This document shows positions 32,483 to 40,862 of a stretch of 64,000 nt of DNA, piece by piece (within the stretch, counting starts at the first letter, position 1; each line of letters begins with the position of its first letter). Source of the stretch: Pseudoduganella flava (lineage in GTDB: Bacteria > Pseudomonadota > Gammaproteobacteria > Burkholderiales > Burkholderiaceae_D); the NCBI RefSeq assembly GCF_007830495.1, contig NZ_VLKW01000007.1, positions 186,001 through 250,000 on the forward strand, given 5' to 3'. A model generated the notes under the pieces. The model was not told the origin of the DNA. It saw only the letters and a list, made by a program, of their open reading frames with translations, and made no database searches. A program made the position numbers and the translations under genes.

Positions 32483-33010
32483 ATGAGCCTCACGATCCCG
32501 GTCAATCCCAACGACCATGTGCAAGGGCCGGCCAGCGCCGCGGTCACGCTGGTGCAGTATGGCGATTTCCAATGTCCGTACTGCGGCGCGGCATACTTCG
32601 AACTGAAGAAGGTGCGCGCCAGCCTTGGCGACCGGCTGCGCTTCGTGTTCCGCCACATGCCCCTCTCCGCCATCCACCCGATGGCGGAACTGGCCGCCGA
32701 AGCGGCGGAGGCGGCTGGTGCACAGGGCAAGTTCTGGGCGATGCACGACGCGCTGTACGAACACCAGCGCCAGCTGAGCCCCGCCACGATCACGACGCTG
32801 GCGACGCGGCTGGGCCTCGACATGCCGCGCTTCACCGCGGACCTGCGCAGCCGCACGTATGCCGGCAAGGTGCGCGCCGACTTCACTGGTGGCGAGCGCA
32901 GTGGCGTGCAGGGGACGCCGGCGTTTTTCATCGACGGCGAGCGCTATGACGGGCCGTATGATGATGAGTCGTTGCTGGAGGTGTTGCTGCAGGCGGCCAG
33001 CGCCGCCTGA
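32483..33010 (+). CDS. DsbA-like thioredoxin-fold protein
   Basis: A 175-aa thioredoxin-fold protein of the DsbA/FrnE-like Thioredoxin_4 family. The active site is CPYC (Cys31-Cys34) in YGDFQCPYCGAAYFELKK, with the cis-Pro loop GVQGTPAFFIDG near residue 142. It has no signal peptide, so it should act in the cytoplasm as a disulfide oxidoreductase. The ATG at 32483 has AAGGAG upstream at better spacing than an earlier ATG. It stands alone, convergent with the enoyl-CoA hydratase gene. Confidence 0.85.
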   Translation: MSLTIPVNPNDHVQGPASAAVTLVQYGDFQCPYCGAAYFELKKVRASLGDRLRFVFRHMPLSAIHPMAELAAEAAEAAGAQGKFWAMHDALYEHQRQLSPATITTLATRLGLDMPRFTADLRSRTYAGKVRADFTGGERSGVQGTPAFFIDGERYDGPYDDESLLEVLLQAASAA

Positions 33011-33022
33011 GAGCGGACAGCC

Positions 33023-33044
33023 GTGAGCGGCACGTGCCGCTCAC
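33023..33044. terminator. Perfect 22-bp palindrome between convergent genes
   Basis: GTGAGCGGCACGTGCCGCTCAC, self-complementary over all 22 nt, between the convergent DsbA-like and enoyl-CoA hydratase genes (8 nt from the latter's stop). No T-run on either side, so if it terminates it would be a weak bidirectional hairpin. Confidence 0.5.
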
Positions 33045-33051
33045 GCTGCGA

Positions 33052-33828
33052 TCACGCAAACTTCGAAAAGTCCGGCTTGCGCTTCTCGAAGAACGCCGTA
33101 AACGCCTCCTTCGCCTCCGCACCCTGCAGCATCTCGAAGAACAGCTTGCTCTCTTCCGCGATCACCGCTTCCAGCTGCGCCTTGCGCGTGGACGTCATCA
33201 GCCGCTTCGTCGTGCGGATCGAGCCCGCCGGCAGGGCGACCAGCTTCAATGCCTGGTTGCGCGCATGCTCCAGCACCTCGGCCGCTGGGACCACTTTCGA
33301 CACGATGCCCATGTCGTAAGCTTCCTGCGCGGTGAACGGCTCGCCCAGCATCAGCTTCTCGGCCGCGCGGGCATGGCCGCCGGCCAGCGGCATCAGCAGC
33401 GACGAGCCGAATTCCGGGCACAGGCCCAGCTGCGAGAACGGCACGGAGAACTTCGCGCTGTCGCCCGCGTACACGAGGTCGCAGTGCATCAGCAAGGTGG
33501 TGCCGATGCCGATCGCGAGGCCGCCAACGGCCGCCACGACGGGCTTGGCGGAACCGGACAGCGCGCGCATGAACTGGAACACGGGGCGGTCCGCGAAGGC
33601 GCCCGTGTAGGTGGCCGTCGTCTTCATGAAGTCTTCCAGGTCGTTCCCGGCCGTAAACACCTCCGGCTTGCCGGTCAGGAGGATCGCGCGCACTTCGTTG
33701 TCGCCCTGGGCGGCGTTGAGCGCGTCCGCCAGCGTTTGATACATCGCGGAGGTAATCGCATTCTTGCGCTCGATGCGGTTGAATTCCAGTGTGAGGATGC
33801 CGTTTGATTTGGTGACTTCGATAGCCAT
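33052..33828 (-). CDS. Enoyl-CoA hydratase/isomerase family protein
   Basis: A 258-aa crotonase-fold enzyme starting MAIEVTKSNGILTLEFNR. Oxyanion-hole segments are KNAITSAMY/AGNDLEDF and AAVGGLAIGIGTTLLMHCD. The position of the second catalytic Glu reads LGLCPEFGSSLLMP, a pattern closer to Delta3,Delta2-enoyl-CoA isomerases than to classical hydratases with two Glu. It lies beyond a hairpin and repeat copy D, downstream of the beta-oxidation genes, so it may be partly uncoupled from them. Likely handles unsaturated fatty acids. Confidence 0.88.
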   Translation of the reverse strand: MAIEVTKSNGILTLEFNRIERKNAITSAMYQTLADALNAAQGDNEVRAILLTGKPEVFTAGNDLEDFMKTTATYTGAFADRPVFQFMRALSGSAKPVVAAVGGLAIGIGTTLLMHCDLVYAGDSAKFSVPFSQLGLCPEFGSSLLMPLAGGHARAAEKLMLGEPFTAQEAYDMGIVSKVVPAAEVLEHARNQALKLVALPAGSIRTTKRLMTSTRKAQLEAVIAEESKLFFEMLQGAEAKEAFTAFFEKRKPDFSKFA

Positions 33829-33852
33829 GTCTCTTCCTTGTTTTGAATGATG

Positions 33853-33885
33853 AAGGGCGCCGGGGATTGTGTCCACGGCGCCCTT
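33853..33885 (-). terminator. Hairpin between thiolase and enoyl-CoA hydratase genes
   Basis: AAGGGCGCCG (33853-33862) pairs with CGGCGCCCTT (33876-33885), 10-bp arms. On the minus strand only a broken T-run follows. It stands 24 nt before the enoyl-CoA hydratase ATG and may attenuate read-through from the thiolase gene. Confidence 0.5.
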
Positions 33886-33934
33886 TGAACGCTAGCGAGC
33901 CGGAAGCGTCAGGCGAAACCCGGAGGCAGAAGCC

Positions 33935-33961
33935 GGGGTCAGACCCGTCGGGTCTGACCCC
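33935..33961. repeat. GGTCAGACCC palindromic repeat, copy D
   Basis: GGGGTCAGACCC-GTC-GGGTCTGACCCC followed by AGGGTTTGCACTTGGGGT, between the thiolase and enoyl-CoA hydratase genes. Core and right flank are identical to copy E at 44315. Confidence 0.9.
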
Positions 33962-34009
33962 AGGGTTTGCACTTGGGGTGCGAGGATGCGCACCGGCGCG
34001 CAAACAGCA

Positions 34010-35206
34010 TTACACGCGCTCGATGATACCCGCGGCACCCATGCCGGCGCCGACGCACATCGTCACCATGCCGTACTTCAGGTTGTTGCGGCGCAGTGCG
34101 TGCACGACGGTCGCGGCGCGGATCGCACCGGTCGCGCCCAGCGGGTGGCCCAGCGCGATCGCGCCGCCCATCGGGTTCACTTTCGACGTGTCCAGGCCCA
34201 GGTCGCGGATCACGGCCAGCGCCTGCGCGGCGAAGGCTTCGTTCAGTTCGATCCAGTCCAGCTGGTCCTGCGTGATGCCGGCGGCGGCCAGCGCGGCGGG
34301 GATCGCCACTTTCGGGCCGATGCCCATGATTTCCGGCGGCACGCCACGCACGGCGAACGACGTGAACTTTGCCAGCGGCGTCAGGTTGTGTTCCTTCAGG
34401 ATCTTCTCGGAGACGACCAGCAGCGCGCCGGCGCCGTCGGACATCTGCGACGACGTTGCCGCCGTCACGGTGCCCTTTGCGGCGAACACGGGCTTCAGCT
34501 TGGCCATGCCTTCCATCGACGCATCGGCGCGCGGGCCTTCGTCCAGCTCGACCAGGCGCTTGGACACCTTGACCTCGCCGGTACGCAGGTCCGGCGTGCG
34601 GGTGATCGCTTCCACCGGCGTGATCTCGTCCTTGAAGTAGCCAGCCTGCTGCGCTGCGATCGCGCGGCGGTGCGATTCGAGACCGAATGCGTCCTGGTCT
34701 TCGCGCGACACCTTCCACTGCTGCGCCACTTTCTCGGCCGTCAGGCCCATGCCGTAGGCCAGACCCACGTTTTCGTCCTTGAACGTGTCCATGTTGATCG
34801 ACGGGTGGTGGCCCATCATCGGCACCATCGACATCGATTCGACGCCGCCGGCGATCATCACATCGGCTTCGCCGACGCGGATGCGGTCCGCCGCCATCGC
34901 CAGCGCGGTGATGCCGGATGCGCAGTAGCGGTTGACGGTCACGCCGCCGACGGTGTTCGGCAGGCCGGCCAGCACGACGGCGTTACGCGCCACGTTGAAG
35001 CCCTGCTCCGCTTCCGGGAACGAGCAGCCGATGATCGCGTCGACGATCAGGGCCGGGTCCAGGTTCGGTACGGCGGCCATGGCGCCGCGGATCGCGTGCA
35101 CCAGCAGGTCGTCCGGACGGGTCTTGTTGAACACGCCGCGCGGTGCCTTGCCGATCGGGGTGCGGGTCGCGGCGACGATGTATGCGTCTTGAATTTGTTT
35201 GCTCAT
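34010..35206 (-). CDS. Acetyl-CoA C-acyltransferase (thiolase), FadA-type
   Basis: A 398-aa thiolase closing the beta-oxidation cycle by splitting 3-ketoacyl-CoA with CoA. The nucleophilic Cys is in VNRYCASGITAL (about residue 93), the His in GHPLGATGAIRA (about 354) and the second Cys in CVGAGMGAAGI (near the C-terminus). Length is normal. It follows the hydroxyacyl-CoA dehydrogenase gene by 25 nt. The order dehydrogenase - HAD/ECH - thiolase matches the fadE-fadN-fadA type of beta-oxidation operon. Confidence 0.94.
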   Translation of the reverse strand: MSKQIQDAYIVAATRTPIGKAPRGVFNKTRPDDLLVHAIRGAMAAVPNLDPALIVDAIIGCSFPEAEQGFNVARNAVVLAGLPNTVGGVTVNRYCASGITALAMAADRIRVGEADVMIAGGVESMSMVPMMGHHPSINMDTFKDENVGLAYGMGLTAEKVAQQWKVSREDQDAFGLESHRRAIAAQQAGYFKDEITPVEAITRTPDLRTGEVKVSKRLVELDEGPRADASMEGMAKLKPVFAAKGTVTAATSSQMSDGAGALLVVSEKILKEHNLTPLAKFTSFAVRGVPPEIMGIGPKVAIPAALAAAGITQDQLDWIELNEAFAAQALAVIRDLGLDTSKVNPMGGAIALGHPLGATGAIRAATVVHALRRNNLKYGMVTMCVGAGMGAAGIIERV

Positions 35207-35231
35207 GTTCTTTATCCTAAAGAGTCCGCGA

Positions 35232-37625
35232 TCAGTTACGCACTGGCTTACCGGTCTGCAGCATGCCCATGATCCGTTCCTGCGATTTCGGGTTGTTCAG
35301 CAGTTCGAGGAAGGCCTTGCGTTCCATGTCCAGCAGCCACTGCTCGGACACGACGCTGCCCTGGTCGACGTCGCCGCCCGACACGATCTCGGCGATCATG
35401 TCGCCCAGCTTGTAGTCGTGCGCGGAGATGAAGCCGCCGTCGCGCATGTTGACCAGCTGGCCGCGGATCGTCGCCCAGCCGTAGCGGCCGGTCACGGTGA
35501 TCGGGCGCTGCAGCGGTGCGCGGTAGCCCTGGTCGAACATCGAGCGTGCGGTGACTTTCGCCACGTGCAGCAGTTCGTACGGGTTGAAGACGATCACGTC
35601 GTCTTCCTTTAGGTAGCCCATCGCCTTCGCTTCCAGAGCCGACTTCGACACGTTCGCGGTGGCCGCGTTCATGAAGCCCGTCTTCAGGAATTGCAGGATG
35701 TCGTTGCCCTTGGCTTCCTTCGCGGCGCGTGCCGCGGCTTCCTTCAGGCCGCCGCCGGCCGGGATCAGGCCCACGCCCACTTCCACGAGGCCGATGTACG
35801 ACTCGATCGACGCGACGCGGCGCGACGCATGCAGCGCCATTTCGCAGCCGCCGCCCAGTGCCAGGCCAGCGACAGCGGCCACCACCGGAACGTTCGAATA
35901 CTTCATCGCCATGAACGTGTTCTGCAGGTCGCGGATCAGCGGGTCCAGCGCCTTCGCGCCACCGGCCATGAACGCCGGCAGGGCCGATTGCAGGTCGGCG
36001 CCGGCGGAGAACGCGCCGCCTTCGGCCGCATCCGTACCCCAGATCACCAGGCCCTTGAAGTTCTTCTCGGCCTCAAGCAGGCCGAGCTTCAGGCCGTCGA
36101 TGACGCCCTGGCCGATCACGTGCATCTTCGTCTTCAGCGAAGCCACCAGCACGTCGTCGCCGGAGTGCCACAGGCGGATGGAATCATCCTCGAACACCGT
36201 GGTGCCGGCCTTCGCCGGATCGGTGTCGCCGGAGCCGATGACCGGCGCACGGAATTCCTGGCGCTTGTAGACAGCCAGGTCGGAACGCGGTACGTACTTC
36301 TTCGACTTGGCGGAGTACGAACCTTCCGGCGTATGCACGCCCTTGTCGGCCACTTCGAATACCCAGGCAGGCAGCGGTGCGTTCGTCAGCGCCTTGCCGG
36401 CGTCGATGTCTTCCTTGACCCACTCGGCAATCTGCTTCCAGCCGGCGGCCTGCCACGTTTCGAACGGGCCCACTTTCCAGCCGAAGCCCCAGCGCATCGC
36501 GAAGTCAACGTCGCGCGCGTTATCGGCGATCGACTCCAGGTGGTAGGCGATGTAGTGGAACGCGTCGCGGAAGATCGCCCACAGGAACTGGCCTTGCGGG
36601 TTGGTCGATTCGCGCAGCGCCTTGAATTTCTTGACCGGATCCTTTTCCTTCAGGATGCGGCCGATGATGTCCGCAGCCTTCGCGCCGCCCGGCACATATT
36701 CGCCGGTGGCGAAGTCCAGGCGCTGGATCTCCTTGCCGACCTTCTTGTAGAAGCCACCGCCGGCCTTCTGGCCCAGCGCGCCCTTCTCGATCAGCTTCGC
36801 CAGCACGTCAGGCGTCTTGTAGACGGCCGCGAACGGGTCGTCCTTCAGGTTGTCCTGCATCGTCTTGATGACGTGGCCCATCGTGTCCAGGCCGACGACG
36901 TCCGCCGTGCGGAACGTGCCGGACTTGGCGCGGCCCAGCTTCGCACCCGTCAGGTCGTCGACGACGTCCACGGACAGGCCGAATTTCTCGGCCTGGTGGA
37001 TCGTGGCCAGCATGCCGAAGATGCCGACGCGGTTGGCGATGAAGTTCGGCGTGTCTTTCGCACGCACGACACCTTTACCCAGCGCGGAGGTCAGGAAGGT
37101 TTCCAACTGATCCAGGATTTCCGGACGGGTCGACTCGGTCGGGATCAGTTCCACCAGGTGCATGTAGCGCGGCGGGTTGAAGAAGTGCACGCCGCAGAAG
37201 CGCGCCTTCAGCTCCGCGTCGAAGCCTTCAGCCAGCTGGTGGATCGGCAGGCCGGACGTGTTCGACGCGAAGATCGCGTTCGCGCCGATGTGCGGGGCGA
37301 CCTTCTTGTACAGGTCGTGCTTCCAGTCCAGGCGCTCGGCGATCGCTTCGATGATCAAGTCGCAGCCGGCCAGCTGGTCCAGGTTGTCCTCGTAGTTCGC
37401 GACCTGGATCAGCGCTGCGTCGTCCTTGTCGCCCAGCGGCGCCGGCGACAGCTTCTTCAGGTTCTCGATTGCCTTCAGGACGATGCCGTTCTTCGGCGTA
37501 CCTTCCTTGCCCGGCAGGTCGAACAGCACGACCTGCACCTTGGCGTTCACGCAGTGGGCGGCGATCTGCGCGCCCATCACGCCGGCGCCCAGGACGGCGA
37601 CTTTTTTCACGGAGAAGTTACTCAT
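35232..37625 (-). CDS. 3-hydroxyacyl-CoA dehydrogenase/enoyl-CoA hydratase fusion, FadN-type
   Basis: A 797-aa bifunctional enzyme. The 3-hydroxyacyl-CoA dehydrogenase is first (NAD motif VAVLGAGVMGAQIAAHC, residues 9-25; FNPPRYMHLVELI). The enoyl-CoA hydratase domain lies after about residue 480, with AGLALGGGCEMALHASR and VEVGVGLIPAGGG. This domain order is the reverse of E. coli FadB and matches the FadN type. It carries out hydration and oxidation steps of fatty-acid degradation. Gaps are 19 nt from the acyl-CoA dehydrogenase gene and 25 nt to the thiolase. Confidence 0.93.
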   Translation of the reverse strand: MSNFSVKKVAVLGAGVMGAQIAAHCVNAKVQVVLFDLPGKEGTPKNGIVLKAIENLKKLSPAPLGDKDDAALIQVANYEDNLDQLAGCDLIIEAIAERLDWKHDLYKKVAPHIGANAIFASNTSGLPIHQLAEGFDAELKARFCGVHFFNPPRYMHLVELIPTESTRPEILDQLETFLTSALGKGVVRAKDTPNFIANRVGIFGMLATIHQAEKFGLSVDVVDDLTGAKLGRAKSGTFRTADVVGLDTMGHVIKTMQDNLKDDPFAAVYKTPDVLAKLIEKGALGQKAGGGFYKKVGKEIQRLDFATGEYVPGGAKAADIIGRILKEKDPVKKFKALRESTNPQGQFLWAIFRDAFHYIAYHLESIADNARDVDFAMRWGFGWKVGPFETWQAAGWKQIAEWVKEDIDAGKALTNAPLPAWVFEVADKGVHTPEGSYSAKSKKYVPRSDLAVYKRQEFRAPVIGSGDTDPAKAGTTVFEDDSIRLWHSGDDVLVASLKTKMHVIGQGVIDGLKLGLLEAEKNFKGLVIWGTDAAEGGAFSAGADLQSALPAFMAGGAKALDPLIRDLQNTFMAMKYSNVPVVAAVAGLALGGGCEMALHASRRVASIESYIGLVEVGVGLIPAGGGLKEAAARAAKEAKGNDILQFLKTGFMNAATANVSKSALEAKAMGYLKEDDVIVFNPYELLHVAKVTARSMFDQGYRAPLQRPITVTGRYGWATIRGQLVNMRDGGFISAHDYKLGDMIAEIVSGGDVDQGSVVSEQWLLDMERKAFLELLNNPKSQERIMGMLQTGKPVRN

Positions 37626-37644
37626 GTGTTGGTCCTTTAATCTG

Positions 37645-39435
37645 TTAGAACAGGTCGACGTCCAGCGCCATCAGGTTCGCTGCGCCCGAGCGTGCCTGGC
37701 GGATCAGCATTGCCGTTTCCGGGTACAGGCGGGCGAAGTAGAAGCGCGCGGTCTGCAGCTTGGCTTCGTAGAAGCGGTCGCCCGAATCCTTCTTCTCCAG
37801 CGCGATCTTGGCCATCTGCGCGAAGAAGTACGAGAACACCAGGTGGCCGGCAACGCGCAGGTAAGGCACGGCGGCGGCGCCCACTTCGTCCTGGTTCTGG
37901 AAGGCCTTCATGCCGATTTCCATCGTCAGCTTCGTGACTTTCTCGCCCAGGTCGCCCAGCGGGGTGACGAATTCGGACATCGCTTCATCGGTGCCATGCT
38001 CTTCGACGAATGCGCGGATCTTCTCGCCGAACTTGCGCAGCTTGGAGCCGTTGTCCATCAGGATCTTGCGACCCAGGAGGTCCAGCGACTGCACGGTGTT
38101 CGTGCCTTCGTAGATCATGTTGATGCGCGCGTCGCGCACGAACTGCTCCATGCCCCACTCGGCGATGTAGCCGTGGCCGCCGTACACTTGCATCGCTTCG
38201 GACGTGGCGATCCAGCCGTTATCGGTGATGAAGGCCTTGACGATCGGGGTCAGCAGCGCGACTTCGTCGGCGCATTCCTTGCGCACGTCTTCGTCCGGGT
38301 GGTTCAGTTCGCGGTCGATCTGCAGTGCCACGTAGCTGGTCAGCGCGCGGGCGCCTTCGGCGAACGCTTTCGCGGTCAGCAGCATGCGGCGCACGTCAGG
38401 GTGCACGATGATCGGGTCGGCAGGCTTGTCCGGTGCCTTCACGCCGGACAGGGAGCGCATCTGCAGGCGGTCCTTGGCGTACACCAGCGCGTTCTGGTAG
38501 GCGACTTCGGTCAGGCCCAGCGACTGCATGCCCACGCCCAGGCGGGCGGCGTTCATGAACACGAACATCGCGTTCAGGCCCTTGTTCGGCTGGCCGATGA
38601 TCCAGCCCTTCGCGCCGTCCAGGTTCATCTGGCAGGTCGAGTTACCGTGGATGCCCATCTTTTCTTCGATGGCGCCGCAGAAGATCGGGTTGCGCTCGCC
38701 GACGGTGCCGTCCTGGTTCGGCAGGAACTTCGGCACGAGGAACAGCGAGATGCCTTTCGAGCCTTCCGGTGCGTCCGGCACGCGGGCCAGCACCAGGTGC
38801 AGGATGTTCTCGGACATGTCATGCTCGCCGGCCGAGATGAAGATCTTGTTGCCGGTGATGGTCCAGGAACCGTCTTCGTTCGGGATCGCCTTCGTGCGCA
38901 GCAGGCCCAGGTCGGTGCCGCAGTGCGGTTCGGTCAGGCACATCGTGCCGGTCCATTCGCCGGAGACCAGCTTCGGCAGGTACAGGCGCTTCTGCTCGTC
39001 GGTGCCGTGTTCCTTCAGGCACTCGTAGGCGCCGTGCGACAGGCCCGGGTACATCGTCCATGCCTGGTTCGACGAGTTCAGCATCTCGTAGAACGAGTTG
39101 TTCAGCACCACCGGCAGGCCCTGGCCGCCGAATTCCGGATCGCACGCGAGCGCGGCCCAGCCGCCTTCGACGTACTGCTTGTACGCTTCCTTGAAGCCCT
39201 TCGGCGTCGTGACGGTCTTCGCCTCGGCGTCGTGGTGGCAGCCTTCGCGGTCGCCGGAGTGGTTCAGCGGGAACAGCACTTCGGACGTGAACTTCGCACC
39301 TTCTTCCAGCACGGCGTTGATGATGTCCGCGTCGGTCTCGGCGTGGGCCGGCAGTTCCTTGAGCTGCTCTTCGACCTTCAGCAATTCATGCAGCACGAAG
39401 TGCATATCCCGGATTGGCGCGACGTATTGACCCAT
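37645..39435 (-). CDS. Acyl-CoA dehydrogenase, long C-terminal form
   Basis: A 596-aa flavoprotein performing the first oxidation of acyl-CoA. FAD-binding stretches are GTMCLTEPHCGTDLG and SWTITGNKIFISAGEH; the C-terminal catalytic Glu is in INMIYEGTNTVQSLDL. It has the additional N- and C-terminal domains of the 600-residue class common in proteobacterial fatty-acid operons. It is the first structural gene after the TetR gene (60-nt gap) and is probably controlled by that repressor. Confidence 0.94.
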   Translation of the reverse strand: MGQYVAPIRDMHFVLHELLKVEEQLKELPAHAETDADIINAVLEEGAKFTSEVLFPLNHSGDREGCHHDAEAKTVTTPKGFKEAYKQYVEGGWAALACDPEFGGQGLPVVLNNSFYEMLNSSNQAWTMYPGLSHGAYECLKEHGTDEQKRLYLPKLVSGEWTGTMCLTEPHCGTDLGLLRTKAIPNEDGSWTITGNKIFISAGEHDMSENILHLVLARVPDAPEGSKGISLFLVPKFLPNQDGTVGERNPIFCGAIEEKMGIHGNSTCQMNLDGAKGWIIGQPNKGLNAMFVFMNAARLGVGMQSLGLTEVAYQNALVYAKDRLQMRSLSGVKAPDKPADPIIVHPDVRRMLLTAKAFAEGARALTSYVALQIDRELNHPDEDVRKECADEVALLTPIVKAFITDNGWIATSEAMQVYGGHGYIAEWGMEQFVRDARINMIYEGTNTVQSLDLLGRKILMDNGSKLRKFGEKIRAFVEEHGTDEAMSEFVTPLGDLGEKVTKLTMEIGMKAFQNQDEVGAAAVPYLRVAGHLVFSYFFAQMAKIALEKKDSGDRFYEAKLQTARFYFARLYPETAMLIRQARSGAANLMALDVDLF

Positions 39436-39495
39436 GTTTATCTCCTGCGACTAAAGGCTAAGTGTGATTGTTGCCGGACCTTGTGGGCCCGGATG

Positions 39496-40119
39496 CTAAG
39501 ACTGATAGTTTTCGATCAGGCGGTTGAAGCCCACCGTGGCACGCTCGACGGCGCCGGGGATGCGCAGGAAGCGGGCGTCGTGATGGACGGCCAGGATCAG
39601 GCCATACATCTCGTACACCAGCTGTTGCGCGTCCGTGTCCGCCTTCAGGTGACCGCATTCGATCGCCTGCTTGGCCGCCCGCAGCAACGCGCCCTGCCAT
39701 GCCCCCACCATCGCCACCAGCTCCTCGCGGATCGGGCCCGGCCGGTCGTCATACTCGACCGCGCCGCTGATGTAGATGCAGCCGGACGCGATCTCGATCG
39801 ACACGCGCTTGACCCAGTGCGCGAACATCGCCTTCAGGCGAGGCAGGCCGCGCGGTTCCTTGATGCTGGGATAGAACACTTCCTGCTCGAAACGGCGGTG
39901 GTAAAGCTTCAGTACTTCCAGCTGTAAATCTTCACGCGAACCAAAGTGGGCAAACACGCCCGATTTGCTCATGTTCATCCGGTCCGCCAACAGGCCGATG
40001 GTCAGGCCTTCCAGCCCGTCTCGGCTGGCAAGGTCCAATGCCACGTCCAGGATGGCAGCGCGGGTCATCTCGCCCTTGCGCATGAATTTTGTCGAGGTAT
40101 TGATGGCTAAGGTACTCAC
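39496..40119 (-). CDS. TetR/AcrR-family repressor of the beta-oxidation operon
   Basis: A 207-aa TetR-type regulator. The HTH is TRAAILDVALDLASRDG...ADRMNMSKSGVFAHFGSRE (about residues 19-60); the C-terminal ligand domain is helical. The start is GTG at 40119 with GGAAG upstream; a later ATG lacks a ribosome-binding site. It leads the operon TetR - acyl-CoA dehydrogenase - HAD/ECH - thiolase. The promoter at 40192-40233 carries the palindrome TACGAACGCTCGTA, so the protein probably represses its own operon until an acyl-CoA or fatty acid binds. Confidence 0.9.
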   Translation of the reverse strand: MSTLAINTSTKFMRKGEMTRAAILDVALDLASRDGLEGLTIGLLADRMNMSKSGVFAHFGSREDLQLEVLKLYHRRFEQEVFYPSIKEPRGLPRLKAMFAHWVKRVSIEIASGCIYISGAVEYDDRPGPIREELVAMVGAWQGALLRAAKQAIECGHLKADTDAQQLVYEMYGLILAVHHDARFLRIPGAVERATVGFNRLIENYQS

Positions 40120-40191
40120 TTTGGGCTTCCGACTTCAGGAGAAAAAGGAACTTTATTCTCCCTCGACGGGTATGCTTCGTGTGAAAAAAAT

Positions 40192-40233
40192 TACGAACGC
40201 TCGTACTATTATCCAGGGCTGGATAAATGTCAA
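40192..40233 (-). promoter_or_regulatory. TetR-operon promoter and operator
   Basis: On the minus strand TTGACA (40233-40228) is followed after 16 nt by TAATAG (40211-40206), and directly after it comes a near-perfect 14-bp dyad, TACGA-N4-TCGTA (40192-40205). A dyad at the -10/+1 region is the classic place for TetR-type repression. Confidence 0.6.
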
Positions 40234-40320
40234 ACGGAGTTGTTAGAGTCGGCGTTCTATTTTGATGCGGGCGTTGCGCTCGCGTGTTGACAGCCGTTTT
40301 TAAACCCAACGGCAGAGGCC

Positions 40321-40419
40321 GGGGTCAGGGAGGAGCGATGGCTTGCAAGCCATCGCCGCTTTGCCGGCAAGGAGCTTTGCTCCTTGAAACCCCGGCAAAG
40401 CCCCCGCGGGTCGGACCCC
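40321..40419. repeat. GGTCAGACCC repeat copy interrupted by a nested hairpin element
   Basis: The left half, GGGGTCA (40321-40327), and the right half, GGGTCGGACCCC (40408-40419) with the usual AGGGTTTGCTTCTGGGGT flank, are split by about 80 nt. The insert holds a perfect 22-bp palindrome (40335-40356, GCGATGGCTTGC...) and a nested stem: GCTTTGCCGG (40358-40367) with CCGGCAAAGC (40392-40401), enclosing CAAGGAGC/GCTCCTTG. The region 40120-40472 has no gene apart from the TetR promoter. Confidence 0.75.
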
Positions 40420-40472
40420 AGGGTTTGCTTCTGGGGTGAAAGCGCGCGCTTCCAGCCCTTTTCATTCCAGAG

Positions 40473-40853
40473 TTATTCCCCGTGATCGATCCGCTCCCGC
40501 ACCCGCCGGTCGCGCTTCGTCGGCCGGCCCTTGAAGTCCGCGGCCGGCTCGTGGAACAGGCGCCGGCGTTCCGATTCCTTGGCGCGGCGGGCCAGCGATT
40601 CCTCGCTTTCCTCATACAGCGTGCGGGCGATCGGCGCGCCCTGGCGCTGGTCCGACAGACCGACCACCAGCACGTCCCACTCGTCGGAGCCGTTGTCGAT
40701 GTAGAGCTTCTCGCCCAGCTTCACGAGCCGCGCCGGTTTCACCCGGTCGCCGCCGATCTTCACTTTACCATTGTCGATCGCCGCGATCGCGAGGTTGCGG
40801 GTCTTGAAGAAGCGGGCCGCCCACAGCCATTTGTCGATCCTGACGTTATCCAT
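40473..40853 (-). CDS. hslR: Heat-shock protein 15 homologue, S4-domain RNA binding
   Basis: A 126-aa S4-domain protein starting MDNVRIDKWLWAARFFKTR; GKVKIGGDRVKPARLV completes the S4 fold (to about residue 65). The C-terminal 45 residues are Arg/Lys/Glu rich (ARRAKESERRRLF...RPTKRDRRVR) as in Hsp15. Hsp15 binds stalled 50S subunits carrying nascent peptide and helps to recycle them. It is 9 nt downstream of the cardiolipin synthase gene. Confidence 0.92.
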   Translation of the reverse strand: MDNVRIDKWLWAARFFKTRNLAIAAIDNGKVKIGGDRVKPARLVKLGEKLYIDNGSDEWDVLVVGLSDQRQGAPIARTLYEESEESLARRAKESERRRLFHEPAADFKGRPTKRDRRVRERIDHGE

Positions 40854-40862
40854 GCGTGTCCA

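Noticed and set aside
35691..37640. A 649-codon open frame opposite the HAD/ECH gene
   Set aside because: Antisense shadow frame; composition and lack of motifs argue against it being real.
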